Of a DNA stretch of 64,000 bases, positions 44,876-57,070 are shown in pieces. The DNA comes from Mauremys mutica. Its lineage: Eukaryota > Chordata > Testudines > Geoemydidae. The stretch is taken from NCBI RefSeq assembly GCF_020497125.1, contig NC_059072.1:274332045-274396044 (forward strand). The letters run 5' to 3'. The position numbers and the translations under genes were made by a program. A model generated the notes under the pieces. The model searched no databases. It worked only from the letters and a program-made list of their open reading frames with translations, and was not told the DNA's origin. Each line of letters opens with the position of its first letter. The stretch's first letter is position 1.

Positions 44876-45536
44876 GATAGATTCTGCCATGATCACTTAC
44901 AGTAACATTTTTTTGCAATTAAAAAAGCTATTCACTCAGTAAGGTATTATTCAACATGAGTAAGGATGAGTCATTTGGAGGATGTGGCCTATTTTAAATA
45001 CTCTAACAACAAAAGTACATGATAACTTTAAAAAATCCCACAGAAAATAGAATTGGGTAAATGTACACAATAAAATGTGTGTCTTATCTTCAAAATTAAT
45101 AAAACTCCAGTGGACTTATGACCCACAATGGCACAATTAAAAATCTTTTTTAGAATATTGACAGTGATATAGATGTGATACAATACAATACAACTTTACT
45201 TTGCATAGCCAACTGTAACCCAATGGACTTTGGGTAATTATATGATAGAGGTAAAAAAAAATTGTATAAGATTATTACAAAGACAGCAAAATTAAGAGGT
45301 AGGAGCAACAGAGAAAAGACACTTTTCAGAGAAGATTTGAAAATAGATGGTGAGTCAATGAGGCAAAAAAAATTATTTGAATGTATTATACAAAGTTATT
45401 AAACTCTGAAAGATGTTGGACGTGCCAGATTGAAAACAGACAAAGTCAAGGCCTGCCTACGCAAACACCTGTCTGAATCCCTGGACCACTTCCTACTTTG
45501 CCCTGTCTGGTGCCTTTGTCTCACTCTTTTCCCAGG
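44876..45536. other. Non-coding sequence, nothing recognised
   Basis: AT-rich. No supported feature. Confidence 0.4.
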
Positions 45537-45760
45537 CTCAAGCTATGTCTACACTATGCACCATTTAGCAACACAGCTGTGCCGCTACAGCCATGCCGCT
45601 AAAAGGCACTCAGTGAACTCAGAGAGCTCTCCCACTGACAAAAAACTTCCACCCCCAATGAGTGGCAGTATCTTTGTTGGCAGGAGAGCACTTCTGCTGA
45701 CAAAGGGCTATTCACACTTTTATTGGCAAAACTTTTGTCATTTGGGGGGAGTCTTCCCTT
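45537..45760. mobile_element. DNA-transposon (MITE) fragment
   Basis: It opens GCTCAAGCTATGTCTACACTATGC, sharing TATGTCTACACTATG with the left end of the transposon at 22398, and runs through GTGCCGCTACAGCCATGCCGCT and GGCAAAACTTTTGTCATTTGG. The expected inverted right end is not present, so the copy is truncated. Confidence 0.55.
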
Positions 45761-46119
45761 GCCTCCTTGTAGACTTCCTTAATCCCTTCTGCCAACTAGT
45801 TAGATCTCCTGAAGGCCCCCTCGCAGGGTCATCTCTGACTCAGTGGAAGATTTCTTGCTCCCTGCAGGCCCCTCCACCAGGGCACAGAATCCAAGGCAGA
45901 TTCACTTCTTAAAGCTTTGTTTCCCAACTTCGTTGGATTCCCTGTTGCAGATGTACCCTCCTTCAGGGAGGCTTTGTCTGCCAGTAGTCCAGTTTAGCTT
46001 GCTGACTGCAGCCAGCCTTCTTTCACAGAGAGCCAGACATGTACTTTCCTTCCTGCTCAGGCCCTAACTGAGCTAAATTCAGCCATTTTAACTCCTCCCT
46101 CCTGATTTGACTTATTGCA

Positions 46120-46575
46120 GATGGAATGGGGCAAGACAGATTGTGCCCACAGGCTATCATTAACCCCACCGCCATTGGATCCCTCTAAGAGGCAATACCT
46201 CGCCACTCTCAAGCACTGAAAAAAAATCCATAACTTTTATTAAAAGGGAAAAGGAACCCAGCATTAATATGGGAAAACACCACCATCACATTCTAAAGCT
46301 TCCAACCATAAGCAAAAACCAAACCCCACAGTCCATTGGGCAGTGTCCTTTGCCTCAGTTTTCCACTATCCAATGAGAAAGTCTGATGAATGAATGTCCT
46401 TTTAACACATCACTCCTCTTTTCCTCCCTTTCCTACTGCACCCCTCTCAGATGTGGATGTCCTTGATTAGTGAAGACCCAGAGTTCAGAGATGCATTATC
46501 AGGGGTTCACAGGAATGCCTTTGCTGCTGCCTCTGCAACTGGCTCACAGCTGCCGTTGCCTCTGTTTCTCTGCCA
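46120..46575. repeat. Unclassified interspersed repeat, copy 1
   Basis: Shares a series of matching blocks with 59800-60300: GGCAATACCTCGCCACTCTC / GGCAATACTTCCCCACTTGC, ACTTTTATTAAAAGG / ACTTTTAATGGAG, CAGCATTAATATGGGAAAA / AACATTAATTAGGGAAAA, GGGCAGTGTCCTTTGCC / GGGCAGTGCCTTCCACC and GTCCTTGATTAGTGAAGACCCA / GTCCTTGATCAGTGAGGACCCA. The order and spacing agree. Class unknown; an LTR is possible. Confidence 0.6.
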
Positions 46576-46679
46576 CTGCTATCTTGAAAACGTGAAAAAG
46601 AAAGGAGATGGACGTGAAGTGGAAAGATAGAAGCACCATCGTGTTGGGAAAAGGAGAAGGCATGAGAACTGTTGGAGGA

Positions 46680-48260
46680 ATCAGTTTTATCATCAACAAG
46701 GAATGGTCTTCAAAATCATCTCCTGCAATTTCAAATCATCACACATCGGATTTCTGTACCTCCAACTGAACAAGAATAACACCCTCAAGATTATCCATAT
46801 CTCTACTCCCACAAGCACAAGTGAAGATAATGATGTGGAAGAATTCTATCAGGAATTTTGAGTGAAGAAACACTCACTCAAAAATCCATGTATACGATTG
46901 TAATGGGATACTTCAATGTCAAGGTTGGGAGAGGGAAAGAAGGTGAAAAGTTCATTGGAAGGTATGGCATCGGTGAACAGAATTCACGAGGAGAGCAGCT
47001 GGTAACTCTGTCAGAGACAAAAGAAATGTTCATTGGTAACATCTGATTTAAGAAAAAAGGCCAAGAGAAGGTGGACCTGGATCACACCCAATGAGAAGAA
47101 CAAGAATGAGATCGACTATATTCTGATTGATAAACAGTGTGTCGTACAAGACATCTCAGTAGTGCCATCATTCAACACCAGTAGTGACCATCACTTGCTC
47201 AGAGAGACAGGCTCAACTTCAATGTAAAGGTGAAGAAGAAACTGCTATAGATGGCAAATCAGAGACAGCGGCCAAAAATATTTGATGAGACAATCCTGAA
47301 AGCAAACATTCCCAAGGAAGACTGGAGTCACATAGATAACTATAACAAGGAGTATAGAAACTTCGCTGATAAGTTGAGCCAATGCATGAAATTAGCCAAG
47401 AAAGAAAGACCAAAAAGAGCGAAGGGAAGAATATTGGAGGAAATGAGGAATTTGCTAGAAAAATGGAGGAACGTGAAGCAAAATGATGGCGACAAACTCC
47501 CTCCTATGCAAGCTGATAAGAAGAAGACTAACGGAGGACTTTGAGAAGTACCAAAGTGACAGGCTCTTAAAGGTGGCTGAAGATTGCAGAATCCTCAAAA
47601 AAATGCAAACAAGAATTGACACTGTAAAATTGACAACTGCACTGAAGAAGGATGGAAAAGCAGTAATTGACAGGACAGTGATGGAAGTGGTCTGCAAAGA
47701 TTTCTACACTGAATTGTTCATGTCTCAAATAAATGCCCCACTACCAACACTTCAACAGACCAATGAACGTGTACTTCTGATCCTCGTCAGCAAAGTTTGA
47801 CATACAATTTACCAAATGAAGGAAGGAAAAGCTCCAGGAAAAGACGGACTGACAACCAAAATGATAAGAGCTGGAGGCTGTGACCTTTGGAAAACCCTTG
47901 CTCAGAGATTTAACAGTTACTTGAAAATGCTGGAGATACCATCCATTTGGAAGGAGTCCAACACTATTTTGCTGTACAAGAAAGGTGATCGTGAAGTGAT
48001 CAGACAGCAGACAGCAGAGTGGAGTGCAGGACGTCGTTGTTGAAAGCAGGTACCGTAAAATGTGATGGGCCGGGCATATAGCTAGGCTCACTGACAATCG
48101 ACGAACTACAGCTGTTGCTGAGTGGTACCCGCGGGAACTGAAACAACCACTTGGCCAACCTCCAAAGAGATGGGAAGATTTTATCATGAAAAGGCATGGC
48201 CGCATATGGAAAAGAAAGGCCAGCATAAGAGAATAATGGAAAACATGTTGTGATCAGCAC
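46680..48260 (+). pseudogene. Fossil RTE-like LINE, internally deleted
   Basis: Plus-strand coding pieces in changing phases. Endonuclease: VMGYFNVKVGRGKEG (the GDFNxKVG motif), RRWTWITPNEKNKNEIDYIL, then FNTSSDHHLLR (the SDH motif). RT entry: GKAPGKDGLTTKMIRAGG, then IPSIWKESNTILLYKKGDRE. The text then jumps near 48000-48045 to the C-terminal WAGHIARLTDNRRTT and PKRWEDFIMKRHGR. The whole RT core, with motifs A to YxDD, is absent. The motif set fits RTE-clade LINEs better than CR1. Many stops; inactive. Confidence 0.72.
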
Positions 48261-48269
48261 AATCTATAT

Positions 48270-50880
48270 GAGGGCTGAAGGACTGATCGATCAAGGTGAT
48301 CATGGTGAAAATAAGAACCTGTGTCAGCTACTGTATATAACATTCTACGTGGAAGCGATGATTATTTTTTGTTGGGGGGGGGTTGGAAAAAATCAGTGTT
48401 TTGGCTTGCAAATATTTGGGATTTCAACTGTTTGTCCTAATTAAAGATGGAGGGGAAGAAATAAAGCTCTCATACAGCTTAAGTCTAAGTAACCTGACTC
48501 TGAAGACCTTTACAAATTCTTAACTGACAATTTCTTTGAACATAAAAATACTTCATATACATAAGCTTTCCTTTGTCATGATGGAAACAAAAAAAATGTG
48601 TTTGGAAGTAGGGATTCAAATACAGCACTTTTTTAATGTTGTTGATTAGTACTCTTGCTAAATAAAACAATGTTAAACATTAAAGGCCAAATTCAGCTTG
48701 TTAATCCGGTATAAATCTAAAGGACCTCCACTGATGCCACTGGTGTAAATGAGTAGTCTTTTTCATACATTTTACTGGTTCCATAAGTAAGGATGAATAT
48801 TTTAATTACTTATGCCATCATTTTCATATCTGTATCTAGGGAGTAAATGTTCATAAAATTCATTTATGCATAAAGAAATAAAAATAAACTCTGAAATTTA
48901 CCAAGGGGGAAACAATTGCCTACTTCATGGTACAGTATTCATTTCTTCTGAAGAGATAAAAATGAATAATTTATTTGTCTATTAATATGTATCCAATATA
49001 TTGTTTTTACACAGACAAGGGCCAAGTAGTAAGCAAGTGCTCATTTTTTGGATGAGGAATGTATATTTTTACCACATTATGAAAATAAGATATCCCATTT
49101 GTGGATTACCTGAGACATCAAGTATAGTGTTTACTTTGTTTCAATATTATACTCAAATGCAAGCTTCCTGAAAAATATTTAAAGGGGACTTAATTGTTTC
49201 AATTTAGGAAAAATTAATTGCTGCATTAAAAACAAACAAAAAAAGCCCATGGTTTTACTAGTATCTAGTTATTCTCTTCAAGCCCAGGTTTAGAGCTAAA
49301 ACACATGTAGTGTTCATGTTATCCTCACAAATGATCATAGAGGCATGGAGTTAACAATTTTGGAGCCAGACTGTGTATCCCTTACACACAATGATGAGGA
49401 GTTATTCACACCAATAGTCTAACTGAAAACAGTGTGAATAAGGGGTTCACAATCTGGCTTGTGACTCACTTGTGTCACCCTTACTCTTCAAGCAGATCCA
49501 CTGACATCAGTGGAATTGCTCACCGAGTGAGCTACTTGCAAACATACCAGCGGCAGAACCTTGGTTGGCATCAACACAAAACATGAGACGCAGTGATCCA
49601 TACTCAATTTGGCAGTCCATTACTCCTCAAAAAGCTCCATTGAAATAAGTGAGGCTACTCATGGAACCAAGTATTCTATCATCTTTATGAAGGTGGCAGA
49701 ACCTTGACCAGAGTACGTAATTACTCCCCTTTAGTTAATATAGTGCATACTTGAACTCTGTGCTCCCCACAAAAGGGCAGATGTAATAGCAACAGTTTAC
49801 TACATGTATTGGCACCAGACCTCTGAGAGCCTATAGGCCAAGTATAGCTATGGTCCCAGTTCCAGATTGAACAAGGGAATTCGGGGACGTATAGTTCCCA
49901 GATGGACCCTGGGAAATGTAGGCTGCAGCAAGCTATGGCAATGATCATAAAGAAAAACCATCACTGAAAACAGAGAGGTGCCAAGAAGAGGCTTGGTTTG
50001 TTCTGGAGAAAGTGAGCCCTAGAATGGCTTTCTTGGTTAGAAAGGCCTAGAAGGAGGTTGTGGCCTGTAAAGGACCATGGAAAAAGAGGCTTGGAGAGGA
50101 AGTAACCCTATGGAGAAGTAAGTCAGTAGAAGAAAAGCATGCTCTTGAGCCATGAGGTGAAAGGGGTAGAGAACAAGAGAGGGGCTATTTGGCTGGGATG
50201 AGAGAAGTAGTGTGGGCTTGGTGTATGCACCTGTTTTTGCTTATGGGCCTAGGCTGTAACTTCCAGAGACCAGTGGAACAAGCCTTACCCTGTGCTCTTC
50301 TGCATCAATGGGAAAGATGCATGAGAAGAGGCCTCTGGCTTAAGGAGGGAACAGAACTGTTTGTGGTTTTTTGTTTGGACTTGTTCCTGGAAGGAGAGGG
50401 CTTTTAAGTTTGGGGGATAGTTAAATTACCAAACACTAAGGTGGGGGATCTGAAGTGCATATTGGCATTTCCTGATAATGGAAACGTTAGAGATCTGTGA
50501 CACTGCACAACATTTATTACAAGAAAGATGATAGCTTAAAAATCTTCAAAGCGCAAATTGTCCACACCAATACATTCCAAATGCAATGGTAACAGGACAT
50601 GTTTTATAATAGTTTTGTATATCAAGCACAAAGTGCACACAAGTTTACATGAAATGAAACCCCCATGTAGGATGGCACTGGATATGAATGCCAAGATAAA
50701 ATATGCCCTTTTAAAAAAGAAAATCATACCCAGTGAATCTGTGTATGCTTAGGAGAACAGAGTTGAAAAGTTGAACATAGAGTTATGATAAGATGCCATA
50801 AAAAGTAGATGCTGCATACTCTATGGTAAGAGGACAGGTTGACATATATTCTTCATATAAATATATATACATACATATGT
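48270..50880. other. Non-coding sequence
   Basis: 48690-48760 (GGCCAAATTCAGCTTG .. CACTGGTGTAAATGAG) resembles the palindromic reptile/bird MITE type with GGTGTAAATGAG arms. From about 49980 to 50420 the composition turns G/A-rich and may be another repeat. Nothing else is supported. Confidence 0.4.
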
Positions 50881-50892
50881 TCTATTCTGATT

Positions 50893-50975
50893 TAGTTGGG
50901 GTTGGTCCTGCTTTGAGCAGGGAGTTGGACTAGATGACCTCCTGAGGTCTCTTCCAACTCTAATCTTCTATGATT
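50893..50975 (+). mobile_element. CR1 3' end fragment
   Basis: TTTAGTTGGGGTTGGTCCTGC, TTTGAGCAGGGAGTTGGAC, TAGATGACCTCCTGAGGTC and a single TTCTATGATTC tail unit. Strongly 5'-truncated. Confidence 0.87.
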
Positions 50976-52842
50976 CAGCAAAACATCTTTAGCACAGACA
51001 GGAACTTTGTCCTTAATATATTCCCTTGGACGGCTACAGGCCTACTAACAACCAGAGGGCAGTTATCATTTATCATAAAATTGCTGAATGATATAGGTAA
51101 AGTTGATACAAATTTAATCAGGCATGTATTTTATCAGAGAAAATGGCACTAAACTCTCCTAACTAACATTAAGATCAATAATTGAACTTCAAGGGCATAA
51201 ATATTTAAAGAACTGATAAACAGGTGGTCTTTTCTTCTTTAGTATCACAAAAAAAAGAATTTGGGGACAAAGGAAAGACAAGAAATGAAGAAAAATAATC
51301 AGGATGAAGATTCAAGGACTAAAATGTCATTAATGTAATGGAAAGTAAAATGCAAAACTTTTCCAGGATTAATATGATACCATAATTGTCAGAAAATCAT
51401 AAATCATGTTTCTTCTAAGTCCAGTTTATTTTCTTCACAGTTTCTTTAATACCATGAAACAATTTAACATTTATACAGTTCATTTTTTATCATATAAAAC
51501 ATTGCTGAAACTTGATATGCTTGTTCTTGTCACTTCTGCAATGATAGGCATTTAAGGTTAAAAGTAACAGTTTGTAAATTTAATGCTTTGAAAAACAAAT
51601 AATTTCTTCTAAGGTATTCTAAGGAAGGTGATTAAACACATGCATAACTTTTACTGAGCAGCATTACCAAGTATCCCAACGTCTAATTTTCGCATAACAG
51701 TTGAAAGCATTTCACTAAGTGCAGAGGAGATATATGACCTCTAGTTCATGAAGGAATCTCTTAAGATTGAGAAAATTGTTAAACTCTTCTCCTATAATTA
51801 AAAATGAAGGTAAATGTAGCTAGTTATTATACTGCTGAGTAGCTATATAACTAAAAATTGCTCTATTAATTTATTCAATTTTCAATTATTTTGAGGATGG
51901 AGACATCATCAAATTAGAGTTAAAGAAAACTTTCCTGAAATTCTGGATTGTTTCTCTCTCTTTTCATGCTAAATAAATCCCTTGTCTGAAAAGTACACAC
52001 TTCATTACAATTGTAGACACTTCAGTTTAGCATGCAGCACCCTGATTTCCTATTCTATATTCATGCAGTCCCTAATTCTCTATTCATGTTTTCAAGCTTA
52101 AAGACACTTTTCAGGTGGTTTGAATAATGTTAATAGCATTGTCCTCATACTCTAGTTATTTTAATATTTTAATGGTGGCAGGGCTCTTCCATATCTACTG
52201 CTATGTTTAGGAGATAGTTAACATCTTTTCTTCTATTTTCACTTTCTCTTCCCTGTTTTCATCATAAAGTGTTTGCTGTTCTGCATATTTTATTTTCTTG
52301 TCCATACCATCAGACTTGTTATTCCTGAGGGAAGCAATGCCTTTGAGATCATCATTTTTGACAGAAGTATTTGAGGGTTTGTGATATCATTCCGTATTCC
52401 TGATATTGAAGTGCTGAGTGTGTCTCCAGCATAGTTAGTGGACCAGATATCCTGTTTTTTTTCTGACTCACTAGAGATGTGAGAGTACCCTGTGTCTTCT
52501 AAGTTTCTCAATGTTCTATTTGCATAGAAATCCTTGATGGCCTTTTTTTTTTTTTTAGTGAAAGGTTGAGAAAAACCTTCCCCCTTTCATCCTTATTGTT
52601 TGAGCCTTACATCTAAGCATCTTTAACTGATGGTTGAAATTCAGCCCTGCAGAAAGGTTCGTCTTCTGGCTAAGATGTTAATGTGGTCTGAAGCAGATCT
52701 GGGTTCAATTCCTGTTTCTATTACACCAATCATTTGTAACCTTAGGTAAGTCACTTCTCTTACATTTATCCCACAAGACATGTTTGCTACTTAAGTGGTG
52801 TATTGGCCTTGGGTTGTACTGATATACAAGATTAACTCCATT
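50976..52842. other. Non-coding sequence, nothing recognised
   Basis: AT-rich, with a poly-T run at 52540-52556. No supported feature. Confidence 0.45.
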
Positions 52843-53133
52843 CAGAGGCGGCTCTAGACATTTCGCCGCCCCAAGCAGGGCAGCATGCCGCAGGGAGCGC
52901 TCTGCCGGTCGCCGGTCCCACGGCTCCGGTGGACCTCCCGCAGGCGTGCCTGTGGAGGGTCCGCTGGTCCCGTGGCTCCATCGAAGCTGCGGGACCAGCG
53001 GACCCCCTGCAGGCACGCCTGCGGGAGGTCCACCGGAGCCCTGCCTGCCGCCCTCCCGGGGACCGGCAGAGCACCCCTCGCGGCATGCCGCCCCAAGCAC
53101 GCACTTGGCGTGCTGGTGTCTGGAGCCGCCCCG
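52843..53133. mobile_element. GC-rich palindromic MITE, copy B
   Basis: 291 bp related to 18322-18623: ends CAGAGGCGGCTCTAGA and TCTGGAGCCGCCCC, core GGCTCCGGTGGACCTCCCGC and its complement. The flanks ACTCCATT (52835-52842) and ACTAAATT (53134-53141) match at 6 of 8, suggesting a decayed target duplication. The open frames here on both strands are artefacts of GC content. Confidence 0.78.
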
Positions 53134-53199
53134 ACTAAATTATAAAAATCAATGTAAATTTAGATCAGAATCTGGCCATCTATGGGCTCATCGGGATTG

Positions 53200-53602
53200 T
53201 TTAATCTGCAGAAGAGACGAATGAGGGGGGATTTGATAGCTGCTTTCAACTACCTGAAAGGGGGTTCCAAAGAGGATGGCTCTAGACTGTTCTCAGTGGT
53301 TTCTGATGTCAGAACAAGGAGTAATGGTCTCAAGTTGCAGTGGGGGAAGTTTAGGTTGGATATTAGGAACCAACTTTTTTTATACTTTTTCACTAGGAGG
53401 GTGGTGACGCACTGGAATGGGTTGCCTAGGAAAGTGGTGGACTCTCCTTCCTTAAAGGTTTTTAAGGTCAGGTTTGACAAAGCCCTGGCTGGGGTGATTT
53501 AGTTGGGAATTGGTCCTGCTTTGAGCAGGGAGTTGGGCTAGATGACCTCCTGAGGTCCCTTCCAACCCTGATATTCTATGATTCTATGATTGTATGATCG
53601 GA
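53200..53602 (+). mobile_element. CR1 LINE, 3' 400 bp
   Basis: Starts in the ORF2 C-terminus ([51 protein letters not shown]) with a nine-base insertion (TTTTATACT-like) near 53380. It runs through the 3' untranslated region to ATTCTATGATTCTATGATTG. 53182-53502 remains open but is only the tail of ORF2. Confidence 0.9.
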
Positions 53603-56600
53603 TGTGCACTGTAGTCAATGAAAATTCTGTGCTGATTTCAATAAACTTTGATTAAGCTTTTGAGGAGAGTCCCTGGCCAAGCGTAACTGGGGTGCTGAAG
53701 AGTAAGATAGATTAATTGTAATTAGTAGATCTATAAGGAAAAAGTCATATAAAACCTACTCACTTTTGGCTAAAACCTATTCCCACTTATATCAATGGGA
53801 GTTTTGTGATAGACTTTGAGACTAGAACTGGAGCAGTTTCATCTTATCTTAGTTATTCTTTATCCATCATTATTCCCTTTCTTTAACTAATAATCCATTT
53901 TAAAGCAAAAATAAAGTACTCATTTATTGAAATCTTATCATTTGGAAAAATATAAGTGGTGTAATGCAAGTAATTTCACTACTCCTTGAACTAACAAAGA
54001 TTTGGTGGTTTGAAGAATAAAATTACTATGTAATTTTCAAACACATAGTAAGAAACATTAGTTGAAATAAAAAAACAACAACTATTGCATTCAAACAAAA
54101 AGTGGTTTCCATTAGTAATAATACATATGAGAAAAAAGCATGATCTGTAGGTGGAGAAATCTTATTTTAACCATGTTAGTGGGTTGGCGTTAGTGGATGG
54201 AAGAAATACTTCTATTGAGTTGGTATATTTACAGAACAATCATCTGACAAGTTGTCAAGATAGTTGAGAGGAATTCCTGGAAATGAACTAAATTAAAATG
54301 AGGTAGAAGTTTAAACTAATTTTCTAACTGCATGAAAAGTAAATTGTAGACAAGGGTATTTTTATTTGACTATACATAAAAGTATATTGGAAAAAAATGT
54401 CTTTGCTAGGCTCGAAATTGCCTGGGCCCAAAAAATATTATACAAAAATTATTACAAAACCAAATCAGTAATAGATTCCATCCCACGACATATCTTACAC
54501 CCCTAGATACTATAGGACACCTATCCCCATATACTATTCAGCATCTCTCCAGCTGTTTCATTCCCCTCCCCATACCTTTCTTAAAACTTCCTAAATGCAG
54601 CAGATGGGCCTTCTATTGTGACTGGACCACCAACAAACTTGGCCTATTTCAGATCAGAAGAGTAAATTTTAATATCCTGGTGTACTCAGGCATCGAATAT
54701 ACCAAGAGAGCTCCAGCTTAGATACTGCTTCTGCACTTCACTGTGGTAGTTGCCATATTTTATCATTTGCTCCTTCTCAATTTAATTTATCATGTCGGGT
54801 TGGTTTTCTACCTAAATAATTTTTTAACCTAAATATCCCAGCAATGGCTGAGGAGAGCAAACACACCTTGGGAGCCAGGACTCCCTTCATCCTAGACCAC
54901 TAACCAGACAGAATGAAATCTATACTTACTCCTTTTCATCTTCTCTGATGGTTTTTAATAGTTATTTTTTTTAATCCACTCAGTGGCATGTTCTTTACTT
55001 CTGTGCTGATGTATTTATAGGCTGTACTGCAGAGTAAAGCACAACATTGACTCATGCTTCTGTAACTCTTCAGTCCATGTGACTGCTTCATAGGAGCCTG
55101 CTATCTGTCCATTTCATAAGCAGAAACAGCTAGGTTAAACTTCAAAGGCTGTTATGCACCTGTAAAGATAGCAGGGAACGGTCTATCATTCAACATTCAA
55201 TGTCAACTTACACCATTGTGAAGCCGTCTCTTCTATGTGGTATACCAGTTTAAAAATATCCATTTGTATACATATATGATTATTCTATAGTGTTAATTTA
55301 GTTACATCAGTATATGCCCCCATGCCATTGCTGAACTGACAGACTTAACAGTTAGTCTTTCTGCATTTACTTCAAAGGAGTCAAGGTTACAGTGTCACAG
55401 CAAAATATTTGAAAACTATGACTCCATTTATGTTGGCTGTGAAATACACATTCTTAGCAGTGGCTTCTAGCAATGTCTCATATCCTATGTCTACAATATG
55501 TTTGCTTACCATATGCCCAGAAAAATGGCATTCCATATGGCCTTATGGATGTATACTATGTCATGATTTTGAAGTAACAATTATGCATCTGTAAAGTATT
55601 GGGTAGAACTGGGAAATGGACATTAATGGACAGCTACACAATGTGCATTTTAGATCACAGCTAATGAGACAAAACTTAACTTACTAGGGAACAATTTAAA
55701 TTGTCAGCAGAAATCACTTCCTTCACTAGAGGCTGTTAAAAACTGAATTCACTGCAAATAATCGGGATTGTCAGTTTTCAAATCAGTATTAAAAGATACA
55801 GATTTCAGTCTTGAACTTCCAAGCAGTTAATATATAAACAATGGAGGTCTGGAGAATGAGACCATGGAAGCATGGCTGAATGGCAAGGGGACCTGGTTTA
55901 CATGTTCTTTGCCTCCTCACTCTTTCCCAACATTTGTGCCTTCTCATTCGATCCAAGTGGTAAATACAAGTTGAGGTTTCCACTCGATCTGACTGAAAAA
56001 TAGTAGTGAAGGGGAAAGAAGTAAACCTTAGAGGGTACTATACTTCTGCTCCACCAAGTACACATGCTGAATTACCTGATTTCTCACAGTACTCCAGCAT
56101 CCCTTGGATATTCAGTAAAAACTGACAGAAGACCTCATGAATCAAAAAATTGACAAAATACAAAAGTTGCAATTCTAGTTGTGTGAAATTTAGCAGTTTC
56201 ATAATACAACAGTTCATTTTCTTTGGTTTTAATGCACATTGATTTGACCTTCCTCTTCACAGTGTGTTAGATGCTTTCTAGACACATGTCCTAAATGTCA
56301 AAGTTGTGAACCCCAACTTTCAAGGTGGAATTCAGTTGCAATTGTAGCATTTCATCTAGTTGAGTCTGGAAAGCCTACAAAATCATGATTTTTGCATAAT
56401 TTTGATGAAAAAAACCTCCCACACTGTCTCAGGCTCACCCATTATTGTAATCCGTGGATGGCCAGTGCTGCTGAAACTGTGGGCAGTTTTATTTAGGTAA
56501 CTAAAAGTAAGGTTAGGCACCCAAATTTGAGAATGCTGACATTTTATAACCTGCTGAGCCAATATAGATAAGTAATAGGTGGTTGAAAAGTGCCCCAGGG

Positions 56601-57070
56601 ATAAATGAATAGTACATAGAGACCTCAAAATATTGCCATTGTGAACCCCAAAGGTATTTATATTTGCTACTTTGATTAGATCTCCCTTAGTCCCATATGA
56701 TAGCCCTACTCCTCTTACATTCACACATTGTTTGCTGTGCTTTATGCTCAGCTTCCACCCTGCTCAGCAGGATGGTCTTCCACCGCCAGCATATCATTGA
56801 CTCCATTATTTTTTTTCACAGTAGATTCACCCATTGCACACTCCTACATAATTTGATATAAATAAGCCCTTGCTTTTTTCCCTATATTAATTCCAAGCAA
56901 TGCGAACTACTATATCTCAAGATGCAACTAAATGAAAGCTTCCTCAGTACCAATAAGGCAAACTTTTAAAATAACATGAGTATTACAACAGTGTCTAGAA
57001 ACCCCTTTGTGCTAGTACATATGCATTTTAAAACAGTCCCTGGCCTGAAGAGTTGACAGTTAATATAGCT
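53603..57070. other. Non-coding sequence, nothing recognised
   Basis: AT-rich DNA without a coding pattern. No transposon edges were recognised. Individual frames of 60-110 codons have no motif I know. Confidence 0.45.

Noticed and set aside
45430..45912. 160-codon plus-strand frame as a host gene
   Set aside because: It runs through a truncated MITE beginning at 45537 (TATGTCTACACTATG) and has no domain pattern.
53182..53502. 106-codon frame as a small gene
   Set aside because: Its translation is the C-terminal tail of CR1 ORF2 and it leads straight into the CR1 3' end.
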